41,504 bases of DNA from an uncultured Acidobacteriota bacterium (GCA_903845115.1 CAIMWE010000093.1:1-41504), one strand, 5' to 3'; counted from the stretch's first letter, positions 1 to 8,163 are shown. Numbers and translations are program-made. Notes: a model not told the origin generated them from the sequence alone.

Positions 1-1
1 C

Positions 2-1156
2 GCGGTGAACCTGAAGCTCCTGCGCGCGATCCTCCAGAAGGCAGGCCACCGCGTCGTCGAGGCGGCCAGCGGGCGGGAAGCGCTGGAGAAGGTCCGCGAG
101 GCCGCCCCCGACCTGATCCTCCTCGACGTGATGATGCCGGGCATGGACGGCTACGAGGTCTGCCGCACCCTGAAGAGCGACCCCGCCACCTCCGCCATCC
201 CGATCGTCTTCGTCTCCGCCCTCGGCGAGGTGACCGACCGGATCAGGGGCCTCGAGATCGGGGCGGAGGACTACCTCTCCAAGCCGTTCGACAACGGGGA
301 GGTCGTGGCCCGCGTCAAGACCCAGCTGCGCCTCCGGCAGCTCACGCGCACGCTCGAGGGCCTCAACCGCGAGCTGCAGGGAAAGCAGCGGCTGATCGAG
401 GAGGACCTGAGGGCTGCCGCCGAGATCCAGCGCGCCCTCCTCCCCCGGCCCGACGTCCGGGTGGCGGGCCTCCGGTCGGCGTGGCGCTTCGCGCCGTGCG
501 CGACCATCGGGGGCGACATCTTCAACGTCATCGCCCTCGACGACGACCACGTCGCCGCGTACGTCATCGACGTCAGCGGACACGGCGTCCCGCCGGCCCT
601 CCTGACCGTCTCCGTCTCCCAGGCCCTCGCTCCCGGCTCGGGCGCGACGCTCCGTCTCCTCCCCGACGGGAGCCGCACCGTGGCGGGCCCCGCCGAGGTC
701 CTCCGGCTGCTGGACGCCGAGTACCCCATCGAGCGGTTCGGGATGTTCTTCACCATCGCCTACCTCGTCCTGCGGCTCTCCGACGGGACGCTCCGGTACA
801 GCACCGGCGGCCACCCGCCGCCGCTCCTCCTGAAGCCGGACGGCGAGGTCCGGCCGCTCGAGGAGGGCGGACCGATCATCGGGATCGGGGTCGGGCTCGA
901 CTACGAGGAGGGGGCCGTCGCGCTCGCCCCCGGCGACCGCATCCTCCTCTACACCGACGGCGTCGTGGAGCACATGGACCCCTCGCGCGAGCTCTTCGGC
1001 GACGACCGCCTCCGGGAGCTCCTCCGAGACCGCCGGGGAGAGCCGCTCGAGACGTTCTGCGAGGCGATCCAGTCCGCCCTCGCCGCCCACGGGCGGGGGG
1101 AGCCCCCGCTCGACGACGTCTCGCTCCTCGTCCTCGAGTACGAGGGGACCGCTTGA
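2..1156 (+). CDS. Response regulator with PP2C/SpoIIE-type phosphatase output (5' partial)
   Basis: This is an RsbU-like phosphatase under a receiver domain. It would dephosphorylate an anti-sigma-factor antagonist in response to phosphorylation. Numbered from the GTG codon at position 5, the receiver covers residues 1-115, with phospho-acceptor D41 in LLDVMMPGMDG and the conserved K93 in LSKPF. A helical linker follows (about 105-145), then a PP2C-type phosphatase (about 150-380) with the metal-binding motifs GGDIFN and DVSGHG. The frame is open to the window edge. The usual N-terminal beta strand and acidic pair of a receiver are missing, so the true start lies upstream and the GTG at 5 is internal. 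The stop overlaps the next start (TTGA), which couples it to the RsbW-like gene. Family assignment is firm; the signal is unknown. Confidence 0.93.
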   Translation, partial: AVNLKLLRAILQKAGHRVVEAASGREALEKVREAAPDLILLDVMMPGMDGYEVCRTLKSDPATSAIPIVFVSALGEVTDRIRGLEIGAEDYLSKPFDNGEVVARVKTQLRLRQLTRTLEGLNRELQGKQRLIEEDLRAAAEIQRALLPRPDVRVAGLRSAWRFAPCATIGGDIFNVIALDDDHVAAYVIDVSGHGVPPALLTVSVSQALAPGSGATLRLLPDGSRTVAGPAEVLRLLDAEYPIERFGMFFTIAYLVLRLSDGTLRYSTGGHPPPLLLKPDGEVRPLEEGGPIIGIGVGLDYEEGAVALAPGDRILLYTDGVVEHMDPSRELFGDDRLRELLRDRRGEPLETFCEAIQSALAAHGRGEPPLDDVSLLVLEYEGTA

Positions 1157-1593
1157 AGCCCCGCACTATCGAGCTGGCGGTCACGAGCGAGATCGAGAAC
1201 GTCTCGCTCCTCGGCCACTGCGCCAGCAAGCTCGCCGAGTCGTGCGGGCTGGACGAGATGGAGCGGTTCCACGTCGAGCTGTGCATCGTGGAAGCCGCCA
1301 CCAACGCCGTCCTGCACGCCTACCGGGGCGAGCCCGGGCGCCGCGTCACGCTCCTGGTCACCCTCGAGTCCGGCGTCCTCCGCTTTCGCCTCCGGGACGA
1401 CGGCACGCCGATCCCCGAGGAGCGCCGCGCCCCGCCGCCCGACCTCGAGGAGACGGAGGAATCGCTCCTCAGGGAAGGCGGGCGGGGCCTCTTCCTCATC
1501 CACCGTCTGATGGACCGGGTCGAGTACACGGCCGGTCCCTCGGGGAACGAGCTCCTCCTCGAGAAGAAGATGCACCGGGACCCGAGGCCATGA
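1153..1593 (+). CDS. RsbW-like ATP-binding protein (anti-sigma factor kinase, GHKL family)
   Basis: This 146-residue single-domain GHKL ATPase is of the RsbW/SpoIIAB type. Such proteins bind a sigma factor or phosphorylate a STAS-domain antagonist. The N-box (VEAATNAVLHAY), the G1-type segment (RLRDDGTPIP) and the G2 segment (GGRGLFLIHRL) are all present. The frame is open far upstream, but that part reads as Arg/Pro-rich shadow of the phosphatase gene. The TTG at 1153 overlaps the phosphatase stop and has a GAGGGG Shine-Dalgarno just upstream. The 3' end overlaps the hybrid kinase start by ATGA. No STAS protein or sigma factor is visible here, so the partner is either upstream of the window or elsewhere. 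The start codon is inferred; the family is clear. Confidence 0.88.
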   Translation: MKPRTIELAVTSEIENVSLLGHCASKLAESCGLDEMERFHVELCIVEAATNAVLHAYRGEPGRRVTLLVTLESGVLRFRLRDDGTPIPEERRAPPPDLEETEESLLREGGRGLFLIHRLMDRVEYTAGPSGNELLLEKKMHRDPRP

Positions 1594-3992
1594 CGGCCGC
1601 CGGCGAGCCGGAGGCTGGACTGCCGGGACTCGGCGGCGCGACCAGGGAGATCCTCGACACCGTCTCCCTCCCGATCGTCGCGATCGACGAGCGGGGGTCG
1701 ATCCTCTTCTTCAACCGGGCCGCCGAGAAGCTCTTCTGCTACCCGGCGGCCGAGGTCCTGGGCACGAACGCGGCGCGCCTCGTCGCCCCCCCGCACGGAG
1801 AGCAGCTCCTCGCGGTCATCGCACGCTACACCGCGACCGGAGACCGGCGGCTCCTGGAGACCGCCCGCGAGGCGGAGGCGGTCCGCAAGGACGGCTCCCG
1901 GGTCCTCTGCGAGATGACGGCCGGGGAGGTCCACGTCGGCGGCCGGCGGGTCTTCACCGGCTTCATCCGGGACGTCTCGGAGCGCCGCCAGGCCGAGATC
2001 GAGCTCCGGAGGGCCAAGGAGGCCGCGGAGAACACCGACCGGCTGAAGACCGACTTCCTGGCCAACGTCAGCCACGAGATCCGGACGCCGATGAACGCCG
2101 TGATCGGGATGACGGGGCTCCTCCTCGACACCGAGCTGACCTCCGAGCAGCGCGACTACGTGGAGACGATCCGGACCAGCGGCGACGCCCTGCTGACGCT
2201 CATCAACGGGATCCTCGACTTCGCCAAGATCGAGGCCGGAAAGCTCGCCCTCGACGAGGAGGACTTCGACCTCCGTGACTGCGTGGAGGAGTCCGTCGAG
2301 CTGGTCTCCGCTCAGGCCGCCGAGAAGGGGCTGGAGCTGATCTACACCATCGACGACCGGACTCCCGCGATCTTCCGGGGCGACGTCACGAGGCTCCGGC
2401 AGGTCCTCCTGAACCTCCTCTCGAACGCCGTGAAGTTCACGCGGGAAGGCGAGGTCTTCCTCTCGGCCGAGGCCAGGCCGCTCGCCGGCTCCGACTACGA
2501 AGTCCACTTCTGGGTGAGGGACACCGGGATCGGGATCCCGGCCGACCGGACCGACCGCCTCTTCAAGTCGTTCAGCCAGCTCGACTCGGCCACGACGCGG
2601 CAGTTCGGGGGGACCGGGCTCGGCCTCGCGATCAGCGCCGAGCTGGTGCGGCTGATGGGGGGCGCGATCGACGTCGCCAGCGAGCCCGGGAAGGGGTCCA
2701 CGTTCCACTTCACCGTCTGCCTCCCCTTCCTGCAGAGGTCGGGAGTCATCCGCCGGCTCCAGCCCTCCCTCCTGGGGAAGCGGCTCCTCGTCGTGGACGA
2801 CAACGCCACCAGCCGCCGCGTGCTGGAGCAGTACCTCCGCGCCTGGGGAATGGAGGCCATCGCCGTCGGCTCGGCCGCGGAGGCCCTCGCCCGGGTCGAC
2901 GCCGGGGAGCTCTTCGACGCGGCGCTCGTGGACCTCCTGCCCGACGTGGGCGGTCCGTCGATCTTCCTCGAGCTGCGCCGTAGGCAGGACCCCGCGTCGC
3001 TGCCGATCGTCCTCCTCGCGCCCCTCGGGAAGCGGGAGACTCCGGCGGGCGTCTCGACCGTCCGGGGAGTCGACCTCGCCGCCACGTTGACGAAGCCGAT
3101 CCGCCAGAAGCCGCTCCACGAGATCCTGACGGCGCTCTTCGCGGGCGACTCCGCCTTCACGCGGCGCCGGCGGACCGAGAAGGGCCTCGCAGTCCGCCTC
3201 GCCGACCGCCTCCCGCTCCGGATCCTCCTCGCCGAGGACAACGTCGTGAACCAGAAGGTCGCCCTCAAGCTCCTCGAGAAGCTGGGGTACCGGGCCGACG
3301 TCGCCGGCAACGGGATCGAGGTCCTCCAGGCCCTCCGGCGGCAGCGGTACGACATCCTCCTCCTGGACGTCCAGATGCCCGAGATGGACGGCCTGGAGGC
3401 CGCCCGCTTCATCCGGGAGGAATGGGCCGACGGCGTGCGCCCCCGGATCCTGGCCATGACCGCCAATGCCATGACCGGCGACCGCGAGCGGTGCCTGGAG
3501 GCCGGGATGGACGACTACATCAGCAAGCCGGTCCAGCTCGACGAGCTCCAGCTGGCGCTCGAGCGCTGGGCCCCCGAGAGCCCGCCGAAGCCAGCCGGGC
3601 CGGCGGCGCAGGAGTGGCGGGCCCCGCTCTTCGCCCGGATGAAGGAGCTGGCGGAGCTGACCGGCCTGGGCGAGCGAGACTGCGCGGAGGAGATCGCCGA
3701 GGTCTTCGTCGCGGACTTCCCGGCCCGGATCGCGGCCCTCCGGACGGCCGTGGCCGCCGGCCAGTCCGAGGCCGCGAGGCAAGCGGCCCACGCGCTCAAG
3801 GGCTCGAGCGCCAACCTCGGCGCCGGCCGCCTCGCGGAGCTGTGCAAGGTCCTCGAGGCCGAGATCGGGACCTCGCCGTCGCTGTCGACCGCCCGCGGGT
3901 TCGTCGACCGGATCGAGCACGAGTTCGGCCTCGTGAGGGATTACCTGAGCGCGTGCCCGTGGCGGGACGCTCCCCCTTCACCGGGGGGCTGA
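1590..3992 (+). CDS. Hybrid sensor histidine kinase: PAS-HisKA-HATPase-REC-REC-HPt
   Basis: This 800-residue soluble phosphorelay kinase is BarA/ArcB-like in layout but has no membrane segment. The PAS domain is at about 18-130. The HisKA dimerisation domain follows, with H162 in NVSHEIRTPMN. The HATPase domain (about 265-378) shows the N-box LLNLLSNAVKF, DTGIGIP and GGTGLGL. Receiver 1 is at about 397-517 (D448, TKP at 501-503). Receiver 2 is at about 544-660 (D593 in LLDVQMPEMDG, SKP at 645-647). The C-terminal HPt domain has H734 in AAHALKGSSANLG. A complete intramolecular His-Asp-Asp-His relay is therefore possible; the natural acceptor may be the receiver-phosphatase two genes upstream. 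The ATG at 1590 overlaps the previous stop. The 3' end overlaps the convergent MOSC gene by 15 bp. Confidence 0.95.
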   Translation: MTAAGEPEAGLPGLGGATREILDTVSLPIVAIDERGSILFFNRAAEKLFCYPAAEVLGTNAARLVAPPHGEQLLAVIARYTATGDRRLLETAREAEAVRKDGSRVLCEMTAGEVHVGGRRVFTGFIRDVSERRQAEIELRRAKEAAENTDRLKTDFLANVSHEIRTPMNAVIGMTGLLLDTELTSEQRDYVETIRTSGDALLTLINGILDFAKIEAGKLALDEEDFDLRDCVEESVELVSAQAAEKGLELIYTIDDRTPAIFRGDVTRLRQVLLNLLSNAVKFTREGEVFLSAEARPLAGSDYEVHFWVRDTGIGIPADRTDRLFKSFSQLDSATTRQFGGTGLGLAISAELVRLMGGAIDVASEPGKGSTFHFTVCLPFLQRSGVIRRLQPSLLGKRLLVVDDNATSRRVLEQYLRAWGMEAIAVGSAAEALARVDAGELFDAALVDLLPDVGGPSIFLELRRRQDPASLPIVLLAPLGKRETPAGVSTVRGVDLAATLTKPIRQKPLHEILTALFAGDSAFTRRRRTEKGLAVRLADRLPLRILLAEDNVVNQKVALKLLEKLGYRADVAGNGIEVLQALRRQRYDILLLDVQMPEMDGLEAARFIREEWADGVRPRILAMTANAMTGDRERCLEAGMDDYISKPVQLDELQLALERWAPESPPKPAGPAAQEWRAPLFARMKELAELTGLGERDCAEEIAEVFVADFPARIAALRTAVAAGQSEAARQAAHALKGSSANLGAGRLAELCKVLEAEIGTSPSLSTARGFVDRIEHEFGLVRDYLSACPWRDAPPSPGG

Positions 3993-4463
3993 CGGGCCGC
4001 CGTTATCGAGCCGGACCGCTTCCCCTGCGCGGAGAGTCCCCGGCACGAGGACGCAGGCGTAGAGGCGCGACTCCCCGGGACGGCGCTCCTGATCGATCCG
4101 GCGGATCCTCCCCTCCAGGAACGAACCCTGGATCTTCGAGCACGGCTCGCAGTACGAGACCACCTCCAGCACCACGCCCCCGTCGAAGGCGAGGCGGATG
4201 CCGGGAGAGACGGCGGCCCACTCCAGCCCCCCCAGCGTCAGGTTCTCACCGGCCGTCCCGGGCGCGATCGGGTGTCCCTCCGCCCGGAGCCTCTCGATCA
4301 CCTCGAGGCTGAAGAGGCAGACCGCCCGGTCGGGGCCGCCGTGGTACCGGAGGTCGGACTGGGCGTCGCCTTCGACCCCCGCCGCCGTGACACCGGCCGA
4401 GGGGACGGGGCGCTTCGGCACGCCGCCACGCGAGACGTTGATCGAGGCGACCCGTCCGGTCAT
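3978..4463 (-). CDS. MOSC domain protein
   Basis: This 161-residue stand-alone MOSC (molybdenum cofactor sulfurase C-terminal) domain protein resembles short YiiM-like members. The recognisable elements are an N-terminal strand followed by GVEGDAQSDLRYHGGPDRAV, GTAGENLTLGGL, and the conserved Cys region YCEPCSKIQG. MOSC proteins handle sulfur or molybdenum cofactor chemistry, but small stand-alone members often have no defined substrate. It is the last gene of the importer operon, starting 7 bp after the ATPase stop, so its substrate may relate to what the importer carries; that is inference. It converges on the hybrid kinase gene with a 15-bp overlap. The ATG at 4463 is the only start that keeps the whole domain. 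Confidence 0.88.
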   Translation of the reverse strand: MTGRVASINVSRGGVPKRPVPSAGVTAAGVEGDAQSDLRYHGGPDRAVCLFSLEVIERLRAEGHPIAPGTAGENLTLGGLEWAAVSPGIRLAFDGGVVLEVVSYCEPCSKIQGSFLEGRIRRIDQERRPGESRLYACVLVPGTLRAGEAVRLDNGGPSAPR

Positions 4464-4470
4464 CCGGCGC

Positions 4471-5319
4471 TCAGTCCGCCGTGGCGAGCCGCGCCTCGGC
4501 CTCGGCGTGCCGGCGCTGCTCCTCCATGACCATCTCCGTCAGCTCCCGCTTCAGCTTGTTGAATTCCGGGGAGCTGACGTCGCGGAGCCGGGGCATCCCG
4601 ACCTCCACGATCTTCTTCACCCGCCCCGGCCGGTACGTCATGACGACGATCCGGTCGGCGAGGTAGATCGATTCCTCGATCCCGTGGGTCACGAAGAGGA
4701 TCGTCTTCTTCCACTCCGACCAGATGCGGAGCAGCTCGTCCTGCAGGTTGCGGCGCGTCAGGGCGTCCAGCGCCCCGAACGGCTCGTCCATCAGCAGCAC
4801 CGGCGAGTCGAGCGCGAGGACCCGCGCGATCGCGACCCGCTGCCGCATCCCGCCCGAGAGGTCTTTCGGGAACCGCTCCCGGAACTCCGTCAGGTGGAGC
4901 GTGGCCAGCAGGGCGTCGACCGTCTCTTTGATCTCGCCCCGGCGCACGCCCTTGATCTCCAGCCCGAACGCCACGTTCGCGAAGACGGTCATCCAGGGGA
5001 AGAGCGCGTACTCCTGGAAGACCATCGCCCGGTCGGGGCCCGGCGCCGTCACCTCGACGCCGTCCGTCTTCACCGACCCGGACGTCGGCAGCGAGAACCC
5101 GGCCACCGCGTTGAGCAGCGTCGACTTGCCGCACCCGGAGGGCCCGAGGAGGCAGACGAACTCGCCCTTCGCCACGTCCAGGTCGATCCCGTCCAGGGCC
5201 ACCACCGTTCCCAAGTCCTTCGCCTCGAACGTCTTCGTCACTCCCCGGATGGTGATGGCCGGCCGGGCCGGCTCCGGGACGCTTCCCGCCCCTGGAGCGT
5301 TCGCGCCCATCGCGCTCAC
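4471..5319 (-). CDS. ABC importer ATPase, nitrate/sulfonate/taurine (NitT/TauT) family
   Basis: This 282-residue ATPase resembles SsuB/TauB and powers the neighbouring permease from the cytoplasmic side. Visible motifs are Walker A (LLGPSGCGKSTLL), a Q-loop region (MVFQEYALFPWMTV), the ABC signature (LSGGMRQRVAIAR), Walker B (VLLMDEPFGALD) and the H-loop (FVTHGIEES). The C-terminal tail is Glu/Arg-rich. The GTG at 5319 overlaps the permease stop (GTGA) and suits translational coupling; an ATG three codons later (5310) is the alternative. The family transports aliphatic sulfonates, nitrate, thiamine precursors and similar small compounds. The substrate cannot be read from the sequence. Confidence 0.93.
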   Translation of the reverse strand: MSAMGANAPGAGSVPEPARPAITIRGVTKTFEAKDLGTVVALDGIDLDVAKGEFVCLLGPSGCGKSTLLNAVAGFSLPTSGSVKTDGVEVTAPGPDRAMVFQEYALFPWMTVFANVAFGLEIKGVRRGEIKETVDALLATLHLTEFRERFPKDLSGGMRQRVAIARVLALDSPVLLMDEPFGALDALTRRNLQDELLRIWSEWKKTILFVTHGIEESIYLADRIVVMTYRPGRVKKIVEVGMPRLRDVSSPEFNKLKRELTEMVMEEQRRHAEAEARLATAD

Positions 5320-6143
5320 TTGCCCACCTCGATCCCGCGGTGCCAGCGGAGGAGGTGGTCGGAGAGGCGGCTGAGCCCCGTGTCGATGGCGAGGCCGAGG
5401 AGGCCGATGGAGATCATCCCGGCGATGATCTTGTCCGACCAGAAGAACTCCCGCGCCTCCAGGATCCGGTAGCCGAGGCCGTTGTTCACCGCGATCATCT
5501 CGGCCACGATCACCACGATGAAGGCCACGCCGAAGCCGACGCGAAGGCCGGTCATGATGTGGGGCGTGGCGGCGGGGAGGATCACGCGCCAGAAGAGCGT
5601 GGCGCCGGACGCCCCGAGGTTCCGGGCGGCTCGGATGTAGATCGCGTCCACCGTCCGGACGCCGCCGATCGTGTTCATCACCACCGGGAAGAACGCCCCC
5701 AGGCTGATCAGGAAGAACGCGGGCGGGTTCCCCAGCCCGAACCAGAGGATGGCCAGCGGGATGTACGCGATGGGGGGGATCGGCCGGAGGATCTGGAGGA
5801 GCGGGTTGAGCAGCCGGTAGACCGTCTCGCTCGTCCCCATCAGGAGGCCGACCGGCAGCGCGAGGCCCGCCCCGATCACGAAGCCCATCACCACCCGGTA
5901 GAGGCTGGCCGCCGCGTCGTGCAACAGCTCGCCGGAGAAGAACCAGGCCAGGTACGTCCCCTCCGCCGGGTCGAACGGCCTCGCGGGCCGGGCGTACGCA
6001 ACCCAGCGGAGGAAGACCGCCGACGGGGACGGCAGGATCATCGGGTTGATTACTCCGGCCCGCGACGCTGCCTCCCAGATCGCCAGCAGGGCCACCGGGA
6101 CGGCGAGCGACCAGACGAGGGAGCCCGCGTTCTTCTTGGCCAT
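5316..6143 (-). CDS. ABC importer permease, NitT/TauT family
   Basis: This 275-residue integral membrane permease resembles SsuC/TauC. An N-terminal membrane helix begins near residue 8. The family's ILPSPSAVF segment follows, then about five further hydrophobic spans. The EAA-type coupling loop (about residues 180-200, AARNLGASGATLFWRVILPAATPHI) contacts the ATPase. The ATG at 6143 has GAGG just upstream and lies 11 bp after the binding-protein stop. The frame runs further upstream only through binding-protein sequence in another frame, so the longer version is not real. A 20-residue insert between the first two helices (PARPFDPAEGTYLAWFFSGE) is longer than in many homologues, which is a mild oddity. 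Confidence 0.93.
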   Translation of the reverse strand: MAKKNAGSLVWSLAVPVALLAIWEAASRAGVINPMILPSPSAVFLRWVAYARPARPFDPAEGTYLAWFFSGELLHDAAASLYRVVMGFVIGAGLALPVGLLMGTSETVYRLLNPLLQILRPIPPIAYIPLAILWFGLGNPPAFFLISLGAFFPVVMNTIGGVRTVDAIYIRAARNLGASGATLFWRVILPAATPHIMTGLRVGFGVAFIVVIVAEMIAVNNGLGYRILEAREFFWSDKIIAGMISIGLLGLAIDTGLSRLSDHLLRWHRGIEVGK

Positions 6144-6154
6144 CACCTCGGCCG

Positions 6155-7129
6155 CTACTTCGCGCCGAGCGCCTTCTTCGCCTGCTCCAGGAGGTCCAGC
6201 TTCACCCACTCCTTCGCGACCGGGGGCTTCTCCATCCGGCCGACGCCGTACTTCTGCATGAAGTCGGTCACCACCTGGACGTGCTTCTCGCTGATGTCGT
6301 ACGTGAAGGCGGCGTTGGACATCGAGTCGCGGTAGTCCTCGGCGCTCAGCTGCCCCTTGAAGACCTGCTCGCGAACGTACTTCTCGGCCACGTCCGGCTT
6401 CTCGAGGAAGAGCTTCGTCGCCTCCACGAAGCACTTCATCACGCGCGCCGCCACGTCCTTCTTTTCCTCGTACATCTTCTTCGTCATCACCATCGCCCGG
6501 ATCGGCTCCCCCATCTCGGTGTCGTAGGGCTTGACGATCTCGTTCCCGAACCCCTTGCTGATCGCCTGGGTCGACTGCGGCTCGCTCTGGGACATCGCGT
6601 CGATGTTCTTCCCCAGCAGCGCACCGTTGATGTCCGCGTACGCCAGGTAGACGATCTGCACGTCCTTCCCCGGCTTGTCCGACCAGGTGAGCCCGAATTT
6701 CGCGAGCTCCGCCAGCAGGCCCAGCTCCTGGGCCCCGCCGCGGGCCACGCCCACCTTCTTCCCCTTCAGGTCGGCCACCGTCTTCAGCTTCAGGTCGGCC
6801 CGCCCGACGATCCGCGACCCGCCCTTCGCGAAGCCGGCCACGACGTAGACCTGCGCCCCCGCCGCGCGTCCCGCGATGGCGGCGTCCAGCGCGCTCGCCG
6901 TGACGTCGATCTCGCCCGCGATCACGGCCGGGATGATGTCCAGCCCCTTCCCGAAGACCTTCTCGTCGATCTTCAGGTTGTACTTCGGCGCGATCTCCTT
7001 CATGTACCAGACCGCCCCGTAGTGGGCGAACTTCAGGTTGCCGAGCCTGACGACGTCCTCGGCGGCCGGGGCCGGCACGGCCGGGACGAGTAGAGCAGCG
7101 ACGGTCGCCAGCAACAGGAATCTCTTCAT
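6155..7129 (-). CDS. ABC transporter periplasmic substrate-binding protein (NMT1/SsuA-like)
   Basis: This 324-residue secreted binding protein is the first gene of the importer operon. A Sec signal peptide (MKRFLLLATVAALLVPAVPAPAAE) is cut near AxA. There is no lipobox cysteine, so it should be a soluble periplasmic protein. The mature part has the NMT1/SsuA pattern: an N-terminal strand and helix (LGNLKFAHYGAVWYMKEI), GLDIIPAVIAGEIDVTASALDAAIAG, and VADLKGKKVGVARGGAQ in the first lobe, then LAYADINGALLGKNIDA. The ATG at 7129 has GGAGA about 9 nt upstream. An in-frame upstream extension to 7360 lacks any signal peptide and crosses a structured leader, so it was rejected. Ligand unknown; sulfonate, nitrate or related anions are typical of the family. 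Confidence 0.92.
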   Translation of the reverse strand: MKRFLLLATVAALLVPAVPAPAAEDVVRLGNLKFAHYGAVWYMKEIAPKYNLKIDEKVFGKGLDIIPAVIAGEIDVTASALDAAIAGRAAGAQVYVVAGFAKGGSRIVGRADLKLKTVADLKGKKVGVARGGAQELGLLAELAKFGLTWSDKPGKDVQIVYLAYADINGALLGKNIDAMSQSEPQSTQAISKGFGNEIVKPYDTEMGEPIRAMVMTKKMYEEKKDVAARVMKCFVEATKLFLEKPDVAEKYVREQVFKGQLSAEDYRDSMSNAAFTYDISEKHVQVVTDFMQKYGVGRMEKPPVAKEWVKLDLLEQAKKALGAK

Positions 7130-7163
7130 CGAAAGTCTCCTCGCGCGTGTTTTCGCGATCTTA

Positions 7164-7231
7164 GCGCCCGGACGGGCGCCCCCGGACCTCGTCACCCGCC
7201 TTAGGCACCTCGGGTGCTCGAGGGTCCGGGG
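7164..7231 (-). promoter_or_regulatory. Structured 5' leader of the ABC importer operon (candidate cis-regulatory RNA)
   Basis: Read on the minus strand, a perfect 9-bp stem (CCCCGGACC at 7223-7231 with GGTCCGGGG at 7180-7188) encloses 34 nt. Those 34 nt can form GCACC-CGA-GGTGC, or alternatively pair CACCC with GGGTG. Immediately downstream is a second hairpin, GCGCCC-GTCC-GGGCGC (7164-7179), ending 34 nt before the ATG at 7129. No U-tract follows, so it is not a standard terminator. It does not match the thiamine, cobalamin or guanidine-I consensus motifs that I know. It could be a riboswitch, a protein-binding leader, or incidental GC-rich pairing. Confidence 0.4.
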
Positions 7232-7299
7232 TCGAAATCGACCGCCATGGCCTCCCGAGCGATGTCCTGCCGCCAGTGTCTCAAGTGTGTCATCTGTCT

Positions 7300-7365
7300 C
7301 CGTGGCACGTCTCACGGAACAGTCACGGAAAGCTAAATCATTGATATGAAATAACTTCAATCATG
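7300..7365. promoter_or_regulatory. Divergent intergenic control region: CCGTG/CACGG repeats plus AT-rich patch
   Basis: The 312-bp gap between the divergent genes at 7129 and 7442 holds the structured leader and this zone. CCGTG (7300-7304), CACGG (7313-7317) and CACGG (7324-7328) form one inverted pair (8-nt spacer) and one direct pair repeated at 11 bp, about one helical turn. This is the look of an operator for a dimeric regulator. Next to it, 7329-7365 is unusually AT-rich for this window and is where promoters would be expected. On the minus strand TTGAAG (7355-7360) could act as a -35, but no good -10 lies at the right distance. Function is inferred. Confidence 0.3.
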
Positions 7366-7441
7366 GCCCCCCCGCTGCAATACCCCAGGCATGAGCCACG
7401 GAACGCAGCGAGCAGAAGAGAACAACCGGGAGGGCCAGACA

Positions 7442-8137
7442 GTGAGAAACAGCCAGATCGACCCGGGCAGCCACCACACCGACACCGAGGCCGGCTTCAG
7501 CCCCAAGCCCCTCCTGAGCAGCGCCCCGGGCATTCGCGCTCTTCTCCTGTTCTGCCTGGTGGCCGGACCGCTCTCGGCGACCGTTCCCGTCCCCTCGCCC
7601 GAGCAGCTCCCGACCTGGCCGCCCGTTCACACGATGGTGGCCCCGTACTACGTCGCGCCTTCCACGCCCTCGGTGACGACCTACAGCCTGGACGAGGCTC
7701 CGGAATGCGCCGCGACCTGCTCCAACGAGGGCACCGCGAAGCTCGCGATGGCTCCCTCGATCGCCTGGACGAACGTCACCGTCGACCTCGTTTACGCCTG
7801 GATGAGAGCGGGAGTCCTGAAGGGCACCGTCCCGTCCAAGTGGGGCTACGTTCCGCCGGACTCGGCCTGGACGAAGATCTACCCGACCGTCCACTTCTGC
7901 TCGAACAAGTTCATGATCGAGGGAGTCAGCGGGACGTCCAACATCTATGCGTGCGCACACAGCGCAGCGGGTTTCGACACCCTGACCGTGGCCCTCGAGA
8001 ACCCCAGCCAGGCAAAGGCCCGCATCGCCTGGGAGAGCTGCAACGCGGTCCTCTTCTACCACCTCGAGAACTGGACGCTCTCGGACGGAACCATCGTCGC
8101 CAACTGCACGGACTTCGTCGCCGCCAACAACCCCTGA
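7442..8137 (+). CDS. Secreted protein of unknown function
   Basis: I do not recognise a family. The 231-residue product has about 25 polar residues, then a hydrophobic segment (IRALLLFCLVAGPLSA) that looks like a signal peptide or signal anchor with a long n-region. The exported part is rich in Thr, Ser and Ala and contains several Cys (for example ECAATCSNEG, HFCSNKF, NCTDF), so disulfides are likely outside the cytoplasm. The GTG at 7442 was chosen because GGGAGGG lies 7 nt upstream. An ATG 51 bp earlier (7391) is in frame but has no ribosome binding site. The gene is monocistronic and closed by a strong terminator. It sits beside the importer but faces away from it. Confidence 0.75.
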   Translation: MRNSQIDPGSHHTDTEAGFSPKPLLSSAPGIRALLLFCLVAGPLSATVPVPSPEQLPTWPPVHTMVAPYYVAPSTPSVTTYSLDEAPECAATCSNEGTAKLAMAPSIAWTNVTVDLVYAWMRAGVLKGTVPSKWGYVPPDSAWTKIYPTVHFCSNKFMIEGVSGTSNIYACAHSAAGFDTLTVALENPSQAKARIAWESCNAVLFYHLENWTLSDGTIVANCTDFVAANNP

Positions 8138-8163
8138 AGAACCCCGAAAAACCCAGGTCCTCC

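Noticed and set aside
1320-3920. Long open frame (over 860 codons) antisense to the hybrid kinase
   Set aside because: It mirrors a clear six-domain kinase, is composed of Leu/Asp/Arg/Gly-rich shadow sequence and has no domain; such frames are expected at this GC content.
7365-7400. Possible sigma54 promoter (TGGGG..TTGCA on the minus strand)
   Set aside because: The GG to GC spacing is too short for a -24/-12 promoter.
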